Source of the DNA: Variovorax saccharolyticus
Lineage (GTDB): Bacteria > Pseudomonadota > Gammaproteobacteria > Burkholderiales > Burkholderiaceae_C
Length of the DNA: 64,000 nucleotides
Assembly: GCF_030316765.1 (NCBI RefSeq)
Contig: NZ_JASZYT010000004.1
Coordinates: forward strand, 62,001-126,000
Reading direction: 5' to 3'
The notes beneath the pieces are model-generated. The model saw nothing but the letters and a program-made list of their open reading frames with translations, had not been told where the DNA came from and made no database searches. Below, piece by piece: positions 8,305 through 17,082 of the stretch. Position numbers and translations under genes: made by a program. Numbering within the stretch: the first letter of the stretch is position 1; each line of letters opens with the position of its first letter.

Positions 8305-9012
8305 ATGACGATGTCGCAGGAGAACGGAAAGCCCGGCATGCCCGAGCCCACGGTCGTGTCGCCGCAGGCCTGGGAAGCCGCCCGCGCGCAGTTGCTCGTG
8401 AAGGAGAAGGCCCACACCCGGGCCCGCGATGCGCTGGCCGCCGAGCGCCGCCGCATGCCGTGGATGGCCGTGGAGGGTGCCTATGCGTTCGAGGGGCCCG
8501 CGGGCAAGCTCAGCCTGCCCGAGCTCTTCGATGGCCGGCGCCAGCTGATCGTCTACCGCGCCTTCTACGAGCCCGGCGTGTCCGGCTGGCCCGACCACGG
8601 CTGCCGCGGCTGCTCCATGGTGGCCGATCAGGTCGCCCACCTCGCGCACCTGAACGCGCGCGACACCACCCTCGTGTTCGTCTCGCGCGCGCCCCAGCCG
8701 GACATCGCGCGGCTGAAGGCGCGGATGGGCTGGGAGATGCCCTGGTTCACCCTCACCGACGCTTTCGACGCCGACTTCGGGGTCGGCGAGTGGCACGGCA
8801 CGAACGTCTTCCTGCGCGACGGCGAGCGCGTGTTCCGCACCTACTTCATCAACAGCCGTGGCGACGAGCAGATGGGGAGCACCTGGAACTACCTCGACAT
8901 CACGCCACTGGGCCGGCAGGAGGTCTGGGAGGACTCGCCCGCAGGCTATCCCCAGACGGCGGCCTACCAGTGGTGGAACTGGCACGACAGCTACGGCGCG
9001 AACGCCGGCTGA
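8305..9012 (+). CDS. DUF899 thioredoxin-fold family protein
   Basis: This 235-residue protein matches the DUF899 pattern: an Arg/Met-rich region (RRRMPWMAVEGAYAF), LPELFDGRRQLIVY (about 70-83), a GCRGCS motif at about 99-104 and VSRAPQPDI, then RMGWEMPWF. DUF899 proteins have a peroxiredoxin/thioredoxin-like fold, but their substrates are poorly known. The CxxC-type site could be redox-active. The start at 8305 has AGGAG about nine bases upstream. The gene is divergent from the toxin-antitoxin pair and convergent with the LuxR regulator. Confidence 0.85.
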   Translation: MTMSQENGKPGMPEPTVVSPQAWEAARAQLLVKEKAHTRARDALAAERRRMPWMAVEGAYAFEGPAGKLSLPELFDGRRQLIVYRAFYEPGVSGWPDHGCRGCSMVADQVAHLAHLNARDTTLVFVSRAPQPDIARLKARMGWEMPWFTLTDAFDADFGVGEWHGTNVFLRDGERVFRTYFINSRGDEQMGSTWNYLDITPLGRQEVWEDSPAGYPQTAAYQWWNWHDSYGANAG

Positions 9013-9033
9013 GCGGCTTGCGCGGCGCCGCGG

Positions 9034-11772
9034 CTACAACAGCGAAATCTCCTGGGCCCGCGCCAGCGCGCTGGTGCGGTTCTTCACGCCGAGCTTGGCG
9101 AAGATGTTGTGCAGGTGCCATTTCACGGTCGCCTCCGACAGGAACAGGCTCTGCGCCAGCTCCCGGTTGCCGAGCCCGGCCTTCAGCAGGCGCAGGATCT
9201 TCAGTTCGCGTTCGGTGAGTTCTTCGGCATCGCCGCGCTCGGCGGCCGCGCGCGGCGCCGGCTGCGGGCTGCGGCCGGCGGCTTGCAGCAGTTGCTGCAG
9301 GTAGCCGGTCTGCTGCGATTCGCCGCGGCTCGCGTGAATCGCCTGCGCCATGTCGAGCAGCAAGGCGTCGCCGTCGAGCAGGCTGCGCAGCAGGCCGCAG
9401 CGGGCCGCCAGCGCCAGGGCTTCGTCCAGGGTCCGCAGCGCCTGGGCGCGGTCCAGCGCGCGGTGCTGGTGCAGCGCCTTCTGCACCAGCAGCCGGGCCA
9501 GCTGCCCCTGGTGGCCGTCGCGCTGGGCGCGGCGCAGTGCATCGTTGAGGGCGCCGAGCACGGCGGCGCCGGCGTTGTGCGCCGACAGGCGAAGCCGCAG
9601 GCTCAGCAGGCACACGCTGTCTTCCTCGATCAGCTCGGCGGCCGGCGGACTTCCGGCGCCATGGCCGACGAAGCCGTAGGACTGGGCGAGCTTCAGCGCG
9701 TCTTCGGCCGCCCCCGATTGGAGCCGCAGCGTGCAGCGCTCGGCCGCGAGGATGCGCACCAGGCGGGGCAGCTTGAGCCGATGGCCCAGCGATTCGCCCT
9801 CCAGCAGGCAGGCGTCGGCCGCAGCGGGGTCGCCGCGCAGGCGCAGCAGGCGGGCCCGCGTGAGGTAGCCGGCGGTGGTCATCTCGACCAGGCCGTGCTC
9901 GTCGATGAAGGGCAGGCCCTGGTCGACGAAGCGCTGCGCCTGCACGAGATCGTTCTGCTCGTAGCAGACCTCGGCGGCGAGCAGCGTGATCATCGATCCG
10001 GCATACGAGGCCACGCCGAGGCTGCGCTCGACAGTCGCGATGCCGGCCCTTGCCTGCGCCATCGCCTCGTGCTGGTCGCCGCGCCGCATCGCGATCATCA
10101 TCGCCAGCGCGCAGGCCCAGGCCAGTCCGTAGTCGGCCCGGCACTCCTCGAGCGCGCGCCGCGCGATGGCCAGCGCGCGCAGGCCCTGCTCGAAGGCTTC
10201 GGTGGCGCAGCATCCGCTCGCCAGCACGTTCGCCACCACGCCGGTCAGGAAGGCATCGGCCTCGGGCCAGGTCTGCAGCCACGCCTCGCTGCGCGCCTTG
10301 GCCAGCAGCAGTTCGCCGGTGTGGGCCCAGTAGACGCAGCGGATCATCTCGACGATGCGGCGCAAGGCGTCGTCGCCGCTCTCTGCACAGGCGGCTTCCA
10401 GGGCCCGCAGCTCCTGGTCGGCCTCGGGGTAGCGCCGGGTCAGCACCAGCGACCAGGCGTGCCCGGTGCGGATCTTCGGCCGCGCATGCACCAGTGCCTG
10501 CGGCAGGCGGGTGAGCCAGCCGAGCAAGGTCGCATGTTCGCCGCGGTGCTGCACCAGCTCGCCCGAGAAAGAGGCGACCAGGTCCGCGGCGCGCTCCAGG
10601 TCCTGGGCCTCGAAGGCGTGGCGCACCGCCTCGTGCGGCAGCCGGTGGCGGTGGAACCAGTCGCTCGCGCGCAGATGGATCGCCCGCACCGTGTCGCCCG
10701 GCAGCTCGCGCGCACGGCCGCGCAGGTAGTCGGCGAACAGATGGTGGTAGCGGAACCAGGTGCGCGAGCGGTCCAGCCCCGAGAGGAACAGGTTGCGGCT
10801 CTGGACCTCGGCCAGCATGGCGCGGCTGTCGTCCCGGCGCAGCACCTCGTCGCAGAGTTCGGTGCAGAAGCGGTCGAGTCCGGCCGTGCGCAGAAGGAAG
10901 GCGCGCAGTTCGGGACGCAGGCTGTCGAGCACCTGCTCGCCCAGGTAGTCGGTGATGTCGCGGTCGGTGCCGGAGAAGTCCGCGAGGAAGGCGCTGCGGT
11001 CGCCGCTTTCACGCAGGGCGAGGGAGGCGAGCTGCAGGCCGGCGATCCAGCCTTCGGTCAGTCCGTGCAGGGTCTCGACCTGGGCGCGGTCGAGGGGCGC
11101 ACCGCTCACGCGGCCCACGAAGTCGGCCGCCTCGTCGAGGTTGAGGCCGAAGTTCGCGGCATCGAGTTCGAGCAGCTCGCCGCGCAGCCGCAGCTGGCTC
11201 ACCGACAACGGCAGCCGCGTCCGGCTCGCGATCACCAGGCCGACGGTCGGCGGCAGGTGGGCGACCAGCCACTCGAGCTTGCGGTGCACGGCTTCGTGGT
11301 GCACGAGATGGAAGTCGTCCAGCACCAGCAGCAGCCGCCGGTCGTGGCCGGTCAGGTCGTGCAGCAACGAGGCCATCAGCGCATCGATCGAGGCCAGGTT
11401 GCCGCCATCGGCCTGGGCCAGCGCATTGCGGCCGAGCCGCGCGTCGGCATGGTGCAGCGCCGCGGCCAGGTAGCGCATGAAACGCAGCGGGTCGTTGTCC
11501 TCGGTGTCCAGGCTGAGCCAGGCGGAGCCGATGCCGAGCGGCTCGACCTGGGCGACCCACTGCGCCAGCGCGGTGGTCTTGCCGTAGCCGGCCGGCGCGG
11601 TCACGCTGATCAGGCGCCGGCTCAGGCCCGCGTGCAGCAGCGACGAAAGCTGGGAGCGCGCCAGCAGGCTCAGCGACAGCTGGGGCGGCGCGAGCTTGGC
11701 CTCCACCAGCACGGCGGCCGATGCCTCGGCCGCGCCGGACCTGCGAGCCTGCTGCCTTTGCTGCTGCGCCAT
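9034..11772 (-). CDS. MalT-like LuxR-family transcriptional activator (ATP-binding)
   Basis: At 912 residues this is the length of large MalT/AlkS-type regulators. A Walker A motif (APAGYGKTT, about 59-67) and a Walker B-like LLLVLDDFH lie in an N-terminal STAND-type NTPase domain. The middle is a long run of TPR-like helices. The C-terminus is a LuxR helix-turn-helix (LTERELKILRLL... LSEATVKWHLHNIFAKLGV). Such proteins bind ATP and an inducer, oligomerise and activate nearby operons. It lies at the 3' end of the acyl-CoA synthetase cluster on the same strand, 67 bases away, so that cluster is a likely target. Inducer unknown. Confidence 0.9.
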   Translation of the reverse strand: MAQQQRQQARRSGAAEASAAVLVEAKLAPPQLSLSLLARSQLSSLLHAGLSRRLISVTAPAGYGKTTALAQWVAQVEPLGIGSAWLSLDTEDNDPLRFMRYLAAALHHADARLGRNALAQADGGNLASIDALMASLLHDLTGHDRRLLLVLDDFHLVHHEAVHRKLEWLVAHLPPTVGLVIASRTRLPLSVSQLRLRGELLELDAANFGLNLDEAADFVGRVSGAPLDRAQVETLHGLTEGWIAGLQLASLALRESGDRSAFLADFSGTDRDITDYLGEQVLDSLRPELRAFLLRTAGLDRFCTELCDEVLRRDDSRAMLAEVQSRNLFLSGLDRSRTWFRYHHLFADYLRGRARELPGDTVRAIHLRASDWFHRHRLPHEAVRHAFEAQDLERAADLVASFSGELVQHRGEHATLLGWLTRLPQALVHARPKIRTGHAWSLVLTRRYPEADQELRALEAACAESGDDALRRIVEMIRCVYWAHTGELLLAKARSEAWLQTWPEADAFLTGVVANVLASGCCATEAFEQGLRALAIARRALEECRADYGLAWACALAMMIAMRRGDQHEAMAQARAGIATVERSLGVASYAGSMITLLAAEVCYEQNDLVQAQRFVDQGLPFIDEHGLVEMTTAGYLTRARLLRLRGDPAAADACLLEGESLGHRLKLPRLVRILAAERCTLRLQSGAAEDALKLAQSYGFVGHGAGSPPAAELIEEDSVCLLSLRLRLSAHNAGAAVLGALNDALRRAQRDGHQGQLARLLVQKALHQHRALDRAQALRTLDEALALAARCGLLRSLLDGDALLLDMAQAIHASRGESQQTGYLQQLLQAAGRSPQPAPRAAAERGDAEELTERELKILRLLKAGLGNRELAQSLFLSEATVKWHLHNIFAKLGVKNRTSALARAQEISLL

Positions 11773-11839
11773 GCCTGGATGTCTCCACTCGTCTTTTTCG
11801 TGCGCCTCAGTGTGCCTGAGAGGGGCGCCCCGCGCACCC

Positions 11840-13726
11840 TCAGGCCGCCGGACGCCAGTCGATGGTCCAGTGCACCGGCAGCCGTCCGAGTTCGGCTTCG
11901 GCCTGCTTCATCAGGGCCACGCCTCCGGCCCCTGCGGGCGCGGCAGCGACGATGCGGGCTTCGAGCCCATGCCGGGCATGCGGCGCCACCTCGACCGTCA
12001 CGCCGCCCGGGCCGCAGGCTTTCTCCACCGTCTCGGCCAGCGCCCTGGCGATCGCCAGTTCGCGCAGCTTGGGTTTGTAGATCTTGTTGACCGCCGTGAG
12101 CGGCATCGCGTCGATCACCACCACGTCGACCGGCACCGCCGCACGCTCCGTGATGGTGGCGCGCGCATGGGCCAGCAGCTCCGAGGCGCTGCACGGCGTG
12201 TCCTTGCGCAGGGTGACGTAGGCCATCGGAAGCTCCCCCGCATGGCCGTCGGGCTTGCCGACCGCGGCCGCGAGCTCCACGGCAGGGTGGCGCATCAGGC
12301 CTTCCTCGATCATGGCGGGGTCGATGTTGTGGCCGCCGCGGATGATCAGGTCCTTGGCCCGCCCGGTGAGCCAGAAATAGCCCTGCGCGTCCTGCCGGCC
12401 GAGGTCGCCGGTGTTGAGCCAGCCGTCGGCCAGGCAGATGCCGCGGTTGTCGCTGTCCTTCACGTAGCCCGAGAAGACGTAGGGGCCGCGCAGCAGGAGG
12501 GTGCCGATCTCGTCGATCCCGGCATCGCGCTGCAGCGCGCCGTCCGCGGCGAGGTGCGCGACCTTCATCTCCTGGTAGGGCAGGCGCAGGCCGATCGAGC
12601 CGATCGCGCGCCGGCCGTCGCGCGGGTTGATCGAGCTGACGCAGGTCGCCTCGGTCATGCCGTAGCCCTCGAGCAGCTTGAGCCCGGTGGCGGCCTCGAA
12701 GCGCTGGAACAGCTCGGGCGAGAGCGGCGCCGCACCGCAGATCGCGAAGCGCAGGGAAGCCAGGTCGGCGTCGCCGCGCGGGACGTTGAGCAGCGCCGAC
12801 AGCACCGTCGGCACGGCGCTGAACAGGGTGGCGCGCCAGCGTTGCACCGAGCGCCAGAAGGCGGCGAAGGTGCGCGGATCGCGGTAGCCCGCGGTCGACA
12901 GCATCACCACGTGCGCGCCGATGCTGAAGGGCGCCAGCCCGGTGATCATCATCGCGTTCGAATGGAACAGCGGCAGGCCGCACAGCAGCGTGTCCTGCGG
13001 GCCCATCGCCGTCACCGCGGCCACGCCCCAGGCATTCGCGGCTTCGTTGAAATGCGTTCGGCGCGCCAGCTTGGGCGTGCCGGTGGTGCCGCCGGTGTGG
13101 AAGTAGGAGGCCAGGTCGTCGCCCTGCGGCGGCACGATGCCGGCCAGCTCGTCCTCGGGCTGGGCCGCGAGCAGGGCCTCGAAGTCGAGCGCCCAGGGCG
13201 GGCAGAGGCCGCTGCCGCCCACCCGCACCACGGCGCGCAGGCTGGGCACGCGGCCGCGCAGCGCCTCCACCTTCTCCCAGATCCCGGGCTGCTCCAGGCG
13301 GCCCTGGGCCACCAGCACTGCAGTGCCGGCGGCGTTGAGGATGCCGGCCATGTGGTCGACCTCGAGAAACGGGTTGACCGGGTTCACGATGCCCGCGGCC
13401 TCGGCGCCCCACAGCGTGAAGTGGGTCTCGGGCAGGTTCGGCAGCAGGTAGGACACCACATCGCGCCGGCCCACGCCCAGGCCGGCGAAGGCGTTGGCCG
13501 CCTGCGTGACGCGGGCCGCGAGCGTCGCGTAGTCGAAGCGCGTCTCGCCGTCGGCCGGGTCGCCCGTGGGCACGAAGGTGAGCGCCGGCGCGGCGGGCGT
13601 GGCGGCGGCCTGGCGGCGCAGCGCGGCGTAGCTCGACACCGGCTGCGTGAGCCGGGCGGCGATCGGCAAGGCCTCGATCGCCTCGATGTCGGCCAGGTCC
13701 CGCAGGGGCGGATGAGCCGTTGCCAT
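11840..13726 (-). CDS. AMP-dependent acyl-CoA synthetase
   Basis: This 628-residue ANL-superfamily enzyme activates a carboxylic acid to an acyl-CoA through an acyl-AMP. Visible motifs are the phosphate loop YFHTGGTTGTPKLARRTH, YGMTEATCV, the hinge GRAKDLIIRGGHNIDP and a C-terminal catalytic lysine in YKPKLRELA. GGHNIDP after the hinge is typical of a subgroup annotated as acyl-CoA synthetases of unknown substrate. It lies 14 bases after the saccharopine-dehydrogenase-like gene and is paralogous to the synthetase at 17083-18990. Chain length or aromatic specificity cannot be decided from sequence. Confidence 0.9.
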   Translation of the reverse strand: MATAHPPLRDLADIEAIEALPIAARLTQPVSSYAALRRQAAATPAAPALTFVPTGDPADGETRFDYATLAARVTQAANAFAGLGVGRRDVVSYLLPNLPETHFTLWGAEAAGIVNPVNPFLEVDHMAGILNAAGTAVLVAQGRLEQPGIWEKVEALRGRVPSLRAVVRVGGSGLCPPWALDFEALLAAQPEDELAGIVPPQGDDLASYFHTGGTTGTPKLARRTHFNEAANAWGVAAVTAMGPQDTLLCGLPLFHSNAMMITGLAPFSIGAHVVMLSTAGYRDPRTFAAFWRSVQRWRATLFSAVPTVLSALLNVPRGDADLASLRFAICGAAPLSPELFQRFEAATGLKLLEGYGMTEATCVSSINPRDGRRAIGSIGLRLPYQEMKVAHLAADGALQRDAGIDEIGTLLLRGPYVFSGYVKDSDNRGICLADGWLNTGDLGRQDAQGYFWLTGRAKDLIIRGGHNIDPAMIEEGLMRHPAVELAAAVGKPDGHAGELPMAYVTLRKDTPCSASELLAHARATITERAAVPVDVVVIDAMPLTAVNKIYKPKLRELAIARALAETVEKACGPGGVTVEVAPHARHGLEARIVAAAPAGAGGVALMKQAEAELGRLPVHWTIDWRPAA

Positions 13727-13740
13727 GCGTGCCGGCCGCC

Positions 13741-14874
13741 TCAGGCGTGAACCGTCAGTTCGGGCTTCGCCACCAGGCCGAAGCTGCGCAGCTGGCCGAG
13801 CAGTTCATGGTGGCCGAAGGCCTGGCAGCCGGACGCGAAACCGGCCCGTTTCGGCGCCTGCTGCAGCAGCGAATGCGCGGCGAAGGCCTGCAGCATGCCG
13901 GTCTGCTTGTAGTTGCAGTTGCCGAAGATCGTGCAGTGGGCGCGCCCCAGCGGGCCCGAGGCGTGGACCGAATCGACCGACTTGTTGAGGCGCGGGTTCT
14001 CGCGCGGCGGCATCGAGTTCATGACGCCGGCGGCGGTCTGCGCCAGCGCCGCATAGCGGTCTTCCTCGTTCATGCCCTCGGTGGCCTTCAGGGCGGCTTC
14101 CACGATCTTCGGCACCCCGAGCATCAGCGGCTTGTTGAACACGCCGCCCAGCACCTTCACGTTGGCCACGCGCGGGTCCTTGCGGAACCACACGGGATGC
14201 GAGGTGCCGCCCCAGGGCAGGGCCAGCGCCATCTCGTGCTGTCCGGGGATCGCGAGGCTGTAGAGGCCGGCGTCGGGCTGCCACTCGACGTAGCGGTTCT
14301 GCTGCAGGTGGAAGGCCTTGGAGGTCGCCGCGTTGACCAGGATCGTCTGGGTCGAGGCGATCGTCGGGCTGCCGCCCCAGAACACGGCGATGTCGAGCGT
14401 GTCGAGGCCCGGCGTCTCCAGGCACAGCTGTGCCGCGATCTCGCCGGTGGTGTACATCTGCGCCAGGCCGGGCGACAGCAGCAGGCCGGCGGCCTCGAAC
14501 TTCGCGCCGTACTCCTGGTCGAGCGTGATCAGCCAGTCCTGCTCGCCCGTGGTGTCGGTGTAGTGGCAGCCGGCGGCGAGGCAGGCCTGGACCACCTCGG
14601 GGCCGAACTTGGCGAACGGGCCGACCGTGTTCAGGACCACCGACGCACCGCGGAACAGCTCCGTCAGCGCCTCGGTGCCGTGCTGGACCTCGACCACCTC
14701 GAAGTCTGCGGTCTCGATGCCGGGCACGTTCGCCTTCATGGCCGCATTCAGCTTGTCGGCGCTGCGCCCGGCGGCGATGAAGGGGATGCCGTACTCGCGC
14801 AGGTATTCGCACACCAGCCGCCCGGTGTAGCCGCTGGCGCCGTAGACGACGACCGGTTTCTTGTTGCTGCTCAT
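13741..14874 (-). CDS. saccharopine dehydrogenase-like NAD(P)-binding protein
   Basis: This 377-residue protein begins with a Rossmann fold, VVVYGASGYTGRLVCEYL (about 8-25), where GASGYTG is the nucleotide-binding loop of the saccharopine dehydrogenase/trans-acting enoyl reductase group. It contains an internal VLNTVGPFAKFG segment, also typical. It starts at 14874 and follows the SDR gene by 25 bases. In related proteins the role ranges from amino-acid dehydrogenase to acyl-group reductase. Given its acyl-CoA synthetase neighbours, an acyl or ketone substrate is more likely than saccharopine. Confidence 0.82.
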   Translation of the reverse strand: MSSNKKPVVVYGASGYTGRLVCEYLREYGIPFIAAGRSADKLNAAMKANVPGIETADFEVVEVQHGTEALTELFRGASVVLNTVGPFAKFGPEVVQACLAAGCHYTDTTGEQDWLITLDQEYGAKFEAAGLLLSPGLAQMYTTGEIAAQLCLETPGLDTLDIAVFWGGSPTIASTQTILVNAATSKAFHLQQNRYVEWQPDAGLYSLAIPGQHEMALALPWGGTSHPVWFRKDPRVANVKVLGGVFNKPLMLGVPKIVEAALKATEGMNEEDRYAALAQTAAGVMNSMPPRENPRLNKSVDSVHASGPLGRAHCTIFGNCNYKQTGMLQAFAAHSLLQQAPKRAGFASGCQAFGHHELLGQLRSFGLVAKPELTVHA

Positions 14875-14899
14875 CGATGACTCCTGGAATGTGGCCGAT

Positions 14900-15667
14900 T
14901 CAAAGAAGCGACGAGCTGACGCCGCCATCGAGGACGTAGGCGCCGCCGTTGCAGAAGCTGGAGCGGCCCGAGGCCAGGAAGACGGCGAGGTTCGCGACTT
15001 CCTCGGGCGTCCCGTAGCGGCCCTGGCGCTGCGCAACCACGGCGTCGAAGTCCGGAATGCCCAGCTGCTGCTCGAACTCGTGCTTGTGGCTGGAGACCAG
15101 CTCGGTGCCGACGAAGCCCGGCAGGATGGCGTTCACGCGGATGTTGTGGCTGCGCAGCTCGACCGCCGCCGTCTGCGTGAGCGACACCACCCCGGCCTTG
15201 GCCGCCGCGTAGCTGCCGATCAGCGCGCAGGCCGCCTTCGCCGTGACCGAGGCCATCGTGATGATGGTGCCGCTGCCGGCCGCCACCATCGCGGGCGCCG
15301 CATAGCGGATGCACAGGAACACGCCGTCGAGGTTGACCGACGTGACCGCGCGCCATTGCTCGTAGCTGGTGCTCGCGAGCGGCGCCACCACGGCGATGCC
15401 GGCGTTGGGCACCATGATGTCCAGGCGCCCGTGCTGCTTCACGGTCGCCGCCACAAGGGCCTCGACCTGTGCCGGCACGCGAACGTCGCAGGCGGCCGCG
15501 GTGGCCCCGGGCAAGGAGGCCGCGACCCGGTCGGCCGCGGCGCCGTCGATGTCCGACACGATGACTTTCGCGCCTTCGGCCGCGTAGGCCCGCGCCACGG
15601 CTTCGCCCAGGCCGCGCCCGGCGCCGGTGATGATCGCGACCTTGTCGTTCAGCAGCAGCTTGCTCAT
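14900..15667 (-). CDS. SDR-family oxidoreductase (SDR 1)
   Basis: This classical short-chain dehydrogenase/reductase of 255 residues has a TGAGRGLG cofactor loop (about 15-22), an N-A-G motif (VPNAGIAV) and the catalytic pair SYAAAK preceded by an active-site Ser region (MASVTAKAA). The C-terminal VLDGGVSSSLL is a common SDR ending. It starts at 15667, overlapping the stop of the preceding SDR (ATGA). With its close paralogue upstream it could perform two successive alcohol/ketone steps, or form a heteromeric enzyme. Substrate unknown. Confidence 0.9.
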   Translation of the reverse strand: MSKLLLNDKVAIITGAGRGLGEAVARAYAAEGAKVIVSDIDGAAADRVAASLPGATAAACDVRVPAQVEALVAATVKQHGRLDIMVPNAGIAVVAPLASTSYEQWRAVTSVNLDGVFLCIRYAAPAMVAAGSGTIITMASVTAKAACALIGSYAAAKAGVVSLTQTAAVELRSHNIRVNAILPGFVGTELVSSHKHEFEQQLGIPDFDAVVAQRQGRYGTPEEVANLAVFLASGRSSFCNGGAYVLDGGVSSSLL

Positions 15668-16425
15668 AGCAATCCGGCGGAAAGCCCGCCGTCCATGATG
15701 TAGTGGGAGCCGGTGGTCCAGCTGGCGGCGTCGGAGGCCAGGAAGGCGGTCATCTCCGCCACCTCTTCCGGGGTGCCCAGCCGCAGCTGCTTGGCCGCGA
15801 CCAGGGCGCTGAACGGCACGCCGACGATCGCCTCGACCGTCGGGATCAGCCGCTCGACCATGGCGGTGCCGACGAAGCCAGGGCAGACCGCGTTGACGCG
15901 CACGCCGGCGGGGCGCAGCTCGGCCGCGGCGGTGCGCGTGAGCTGGATCACCGCCGACTTCGAGGCCGCGTACGAGCCGAACAGCGGCACGCCGTTGGTG
16001 CCGGCCAGCGACGAGATGTTGACCACCGAGCCCTTGCCCGAGGCGACCAGGGCGCCGAGCGAGTGCTTCATGCCGAGGAACACGCCCATCACGTTGATGC
16101 TCATGAGTCGGCCGACCTCTTCCTCGGTCTGGTCGAACAGCGGCTTCACGATCTCGATGCCGGCGTTGTTGACCAGCGTGTCATAGCTGCCGAAGGCGGC
16201 GCTGGTGGCTTCGACGGTGCGCGCCCAGTCCGCGGCGCGGGTCACGTCGCAGCGCACCGAGCGGGCCTGGGGTCCGAGCGCGTCGGCGGCCTTGGCGGCG
16301 CCGGCCTCGTCGATGTCGGCCAGCATCACCTGCGCGCCGCGCTCGACGAACAACCGGGCGATCGCAAGGCCAAGCCCCTGCGCCGCGCCGGTGATCAGGG
16401 CCTTGCGGCCCTCCAGTTCGATCAT
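15664..16425 (-). CDS. SDR-family oxidoreductase (SDR 2)
   Basis: This 253-residue classical SDR has TGAAQGLG at about 12-19, NNAGIE, a catalytic Ser in NISSLAG and GSYAASK carrying Tyr and Lys. The C-terminal MDGGLSAGLL parallels the ending of SDR 1, so the two probably arose by tandem duplication. The start at 16425 is supported by AGGAGA five to six bases upstream; the frame remains open to 16494 but without such a site. Probably co-transcribed with SDR 1, the saccharopine-dehydrogenase-like gene and the acyl-CoA synthetase. Confidence 0.9.
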   Translation of the reverse strand: MIELEGRKALITGAAQGLGLAIARLFVERGAQVMLADIDEAGAAKAADALGPQARSVRCDVTRAADWARTVEATSAAFGSYDTLVNNAGIEIVKPLFDQTEEEVGRLMSINVMGVFLGMKHSLGALVASGKGSVVNISSLAGTNGVPLFGSYAASKSAVIQLTRTAAAELRPAGVRVNAVCPGFVGTAMVERLIPTVEAIVGVPFSALVAAKQLRLGTPEEVAEMTAFLASDAASWTTGSHYIMDGGLSAGLL

Positions 16426-16510
16426 CTGTGTCTCCTGCGCCTGTGTTCGGCGGTGGAGGCATTCGATCAGGGCAGGGGCCGCGCGGCCGCCCACCTAAAG
16501 ATTGGTTTTT

Positions 16511-16529
16511 CGTGCTGCGCTGCAGCACG
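16511..16529 (-). terminator. perfect 8-bp hairpin after the GNAT gene
   Basis: CGTGCTGC and GCAGCACG enclose a three-base loop immediately beyond the GNAT stop codon at 16531. On the minus strand it is followed by A residues, not T, so it is not a classic intrinsic terminator. It may protect the 3' end or contribute to Rho-dependent ending. Confidence 0.3.
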
Positions 16530-16530
16530 C

Positions 16531-17013
16531 TCACGCGAGCAGCAGCCCCATGACGTACTCGTCCACGTAGTGCGCCTGGTCGGCACGTTTGTAGAAATCG
16601 CGCAGCGTGCCTTCGTGCACGAAGCCGAGCTGGCGATAGAAGCGCAGGGCCTGCGTGTTGTCGCTCTCGGCGTAGAGCTCGATGCGGCGGATGCCGTCGG
16701 CGCGCAAGCGCTCGATCGCGTCGGCGACCATCGCGCGGCCGACGCCCTGGCCGTGCCGGCGCGGGTCGACCGCCAGCGTGCCGAGCAGGGCCACGTGGCG
16801 CACGCGGCCCGGGTAGCGCGTGCTCCGGTAGAAGCCGGCGATCTCGCCGTCGACCTGCCAGACGAAGAAGCTGCCGCTTGCCAGCAGCTCCGCATACACG
16901 CCCTCGAAGTCCTCGAAGGACATCGGCTCGTAGGTCAGGAAGGGCACCACCTGCTCGTGGGAATAGATCGAGAAGACGTCGCGGATGTCATCGGGAAGGG
17001 CGAGGCGGCGCAT
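16531..17013 (-). CDS. GNAT-family N-acetyltransferase
   Basis: This 160-residue protein has the GNAT fold: a beta4 segment (LLGTLAVDP), then the acetyl-CoA pyrophosphate loop RRHGQGVGRAMV (about 84-95, Q/RxxGxG/A) and a C-terminal ALRFYRQLGFVHEGTLRD typical of amino-group acetyltransferases. The ending with YVDEYVMGLLL resembles RimI/RimJ-like and PhnO-like members. It lies between the PhyH/synthetase pair and the SDR pair on the same strand. Its substrate is unknown and it need not belong to the surrounding pathway. Confidence 0.88.
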   Translation of the reverse strand: MRRLALPDDIRDVFSIYSHEQVVPFLTYEPMSFEDFEGVYAELLASGSFFVWQVDGEIAGFYRSTRYPGRVRHVALLGTLAVDPRRHGQGVGRAMVADAIERLRADGIRRIELYAESDNTQALRFYRQLGFVHEGTLRDFYKRADQAHYVDEYVMGLLLA

Positions 17014-17082
17014 GGCGGTGTGGAGGCGTCCGAAGGGCGGGCGAGTGTAGTCGGGACCGGCACCGCCTGCGGCAAGCCGGAC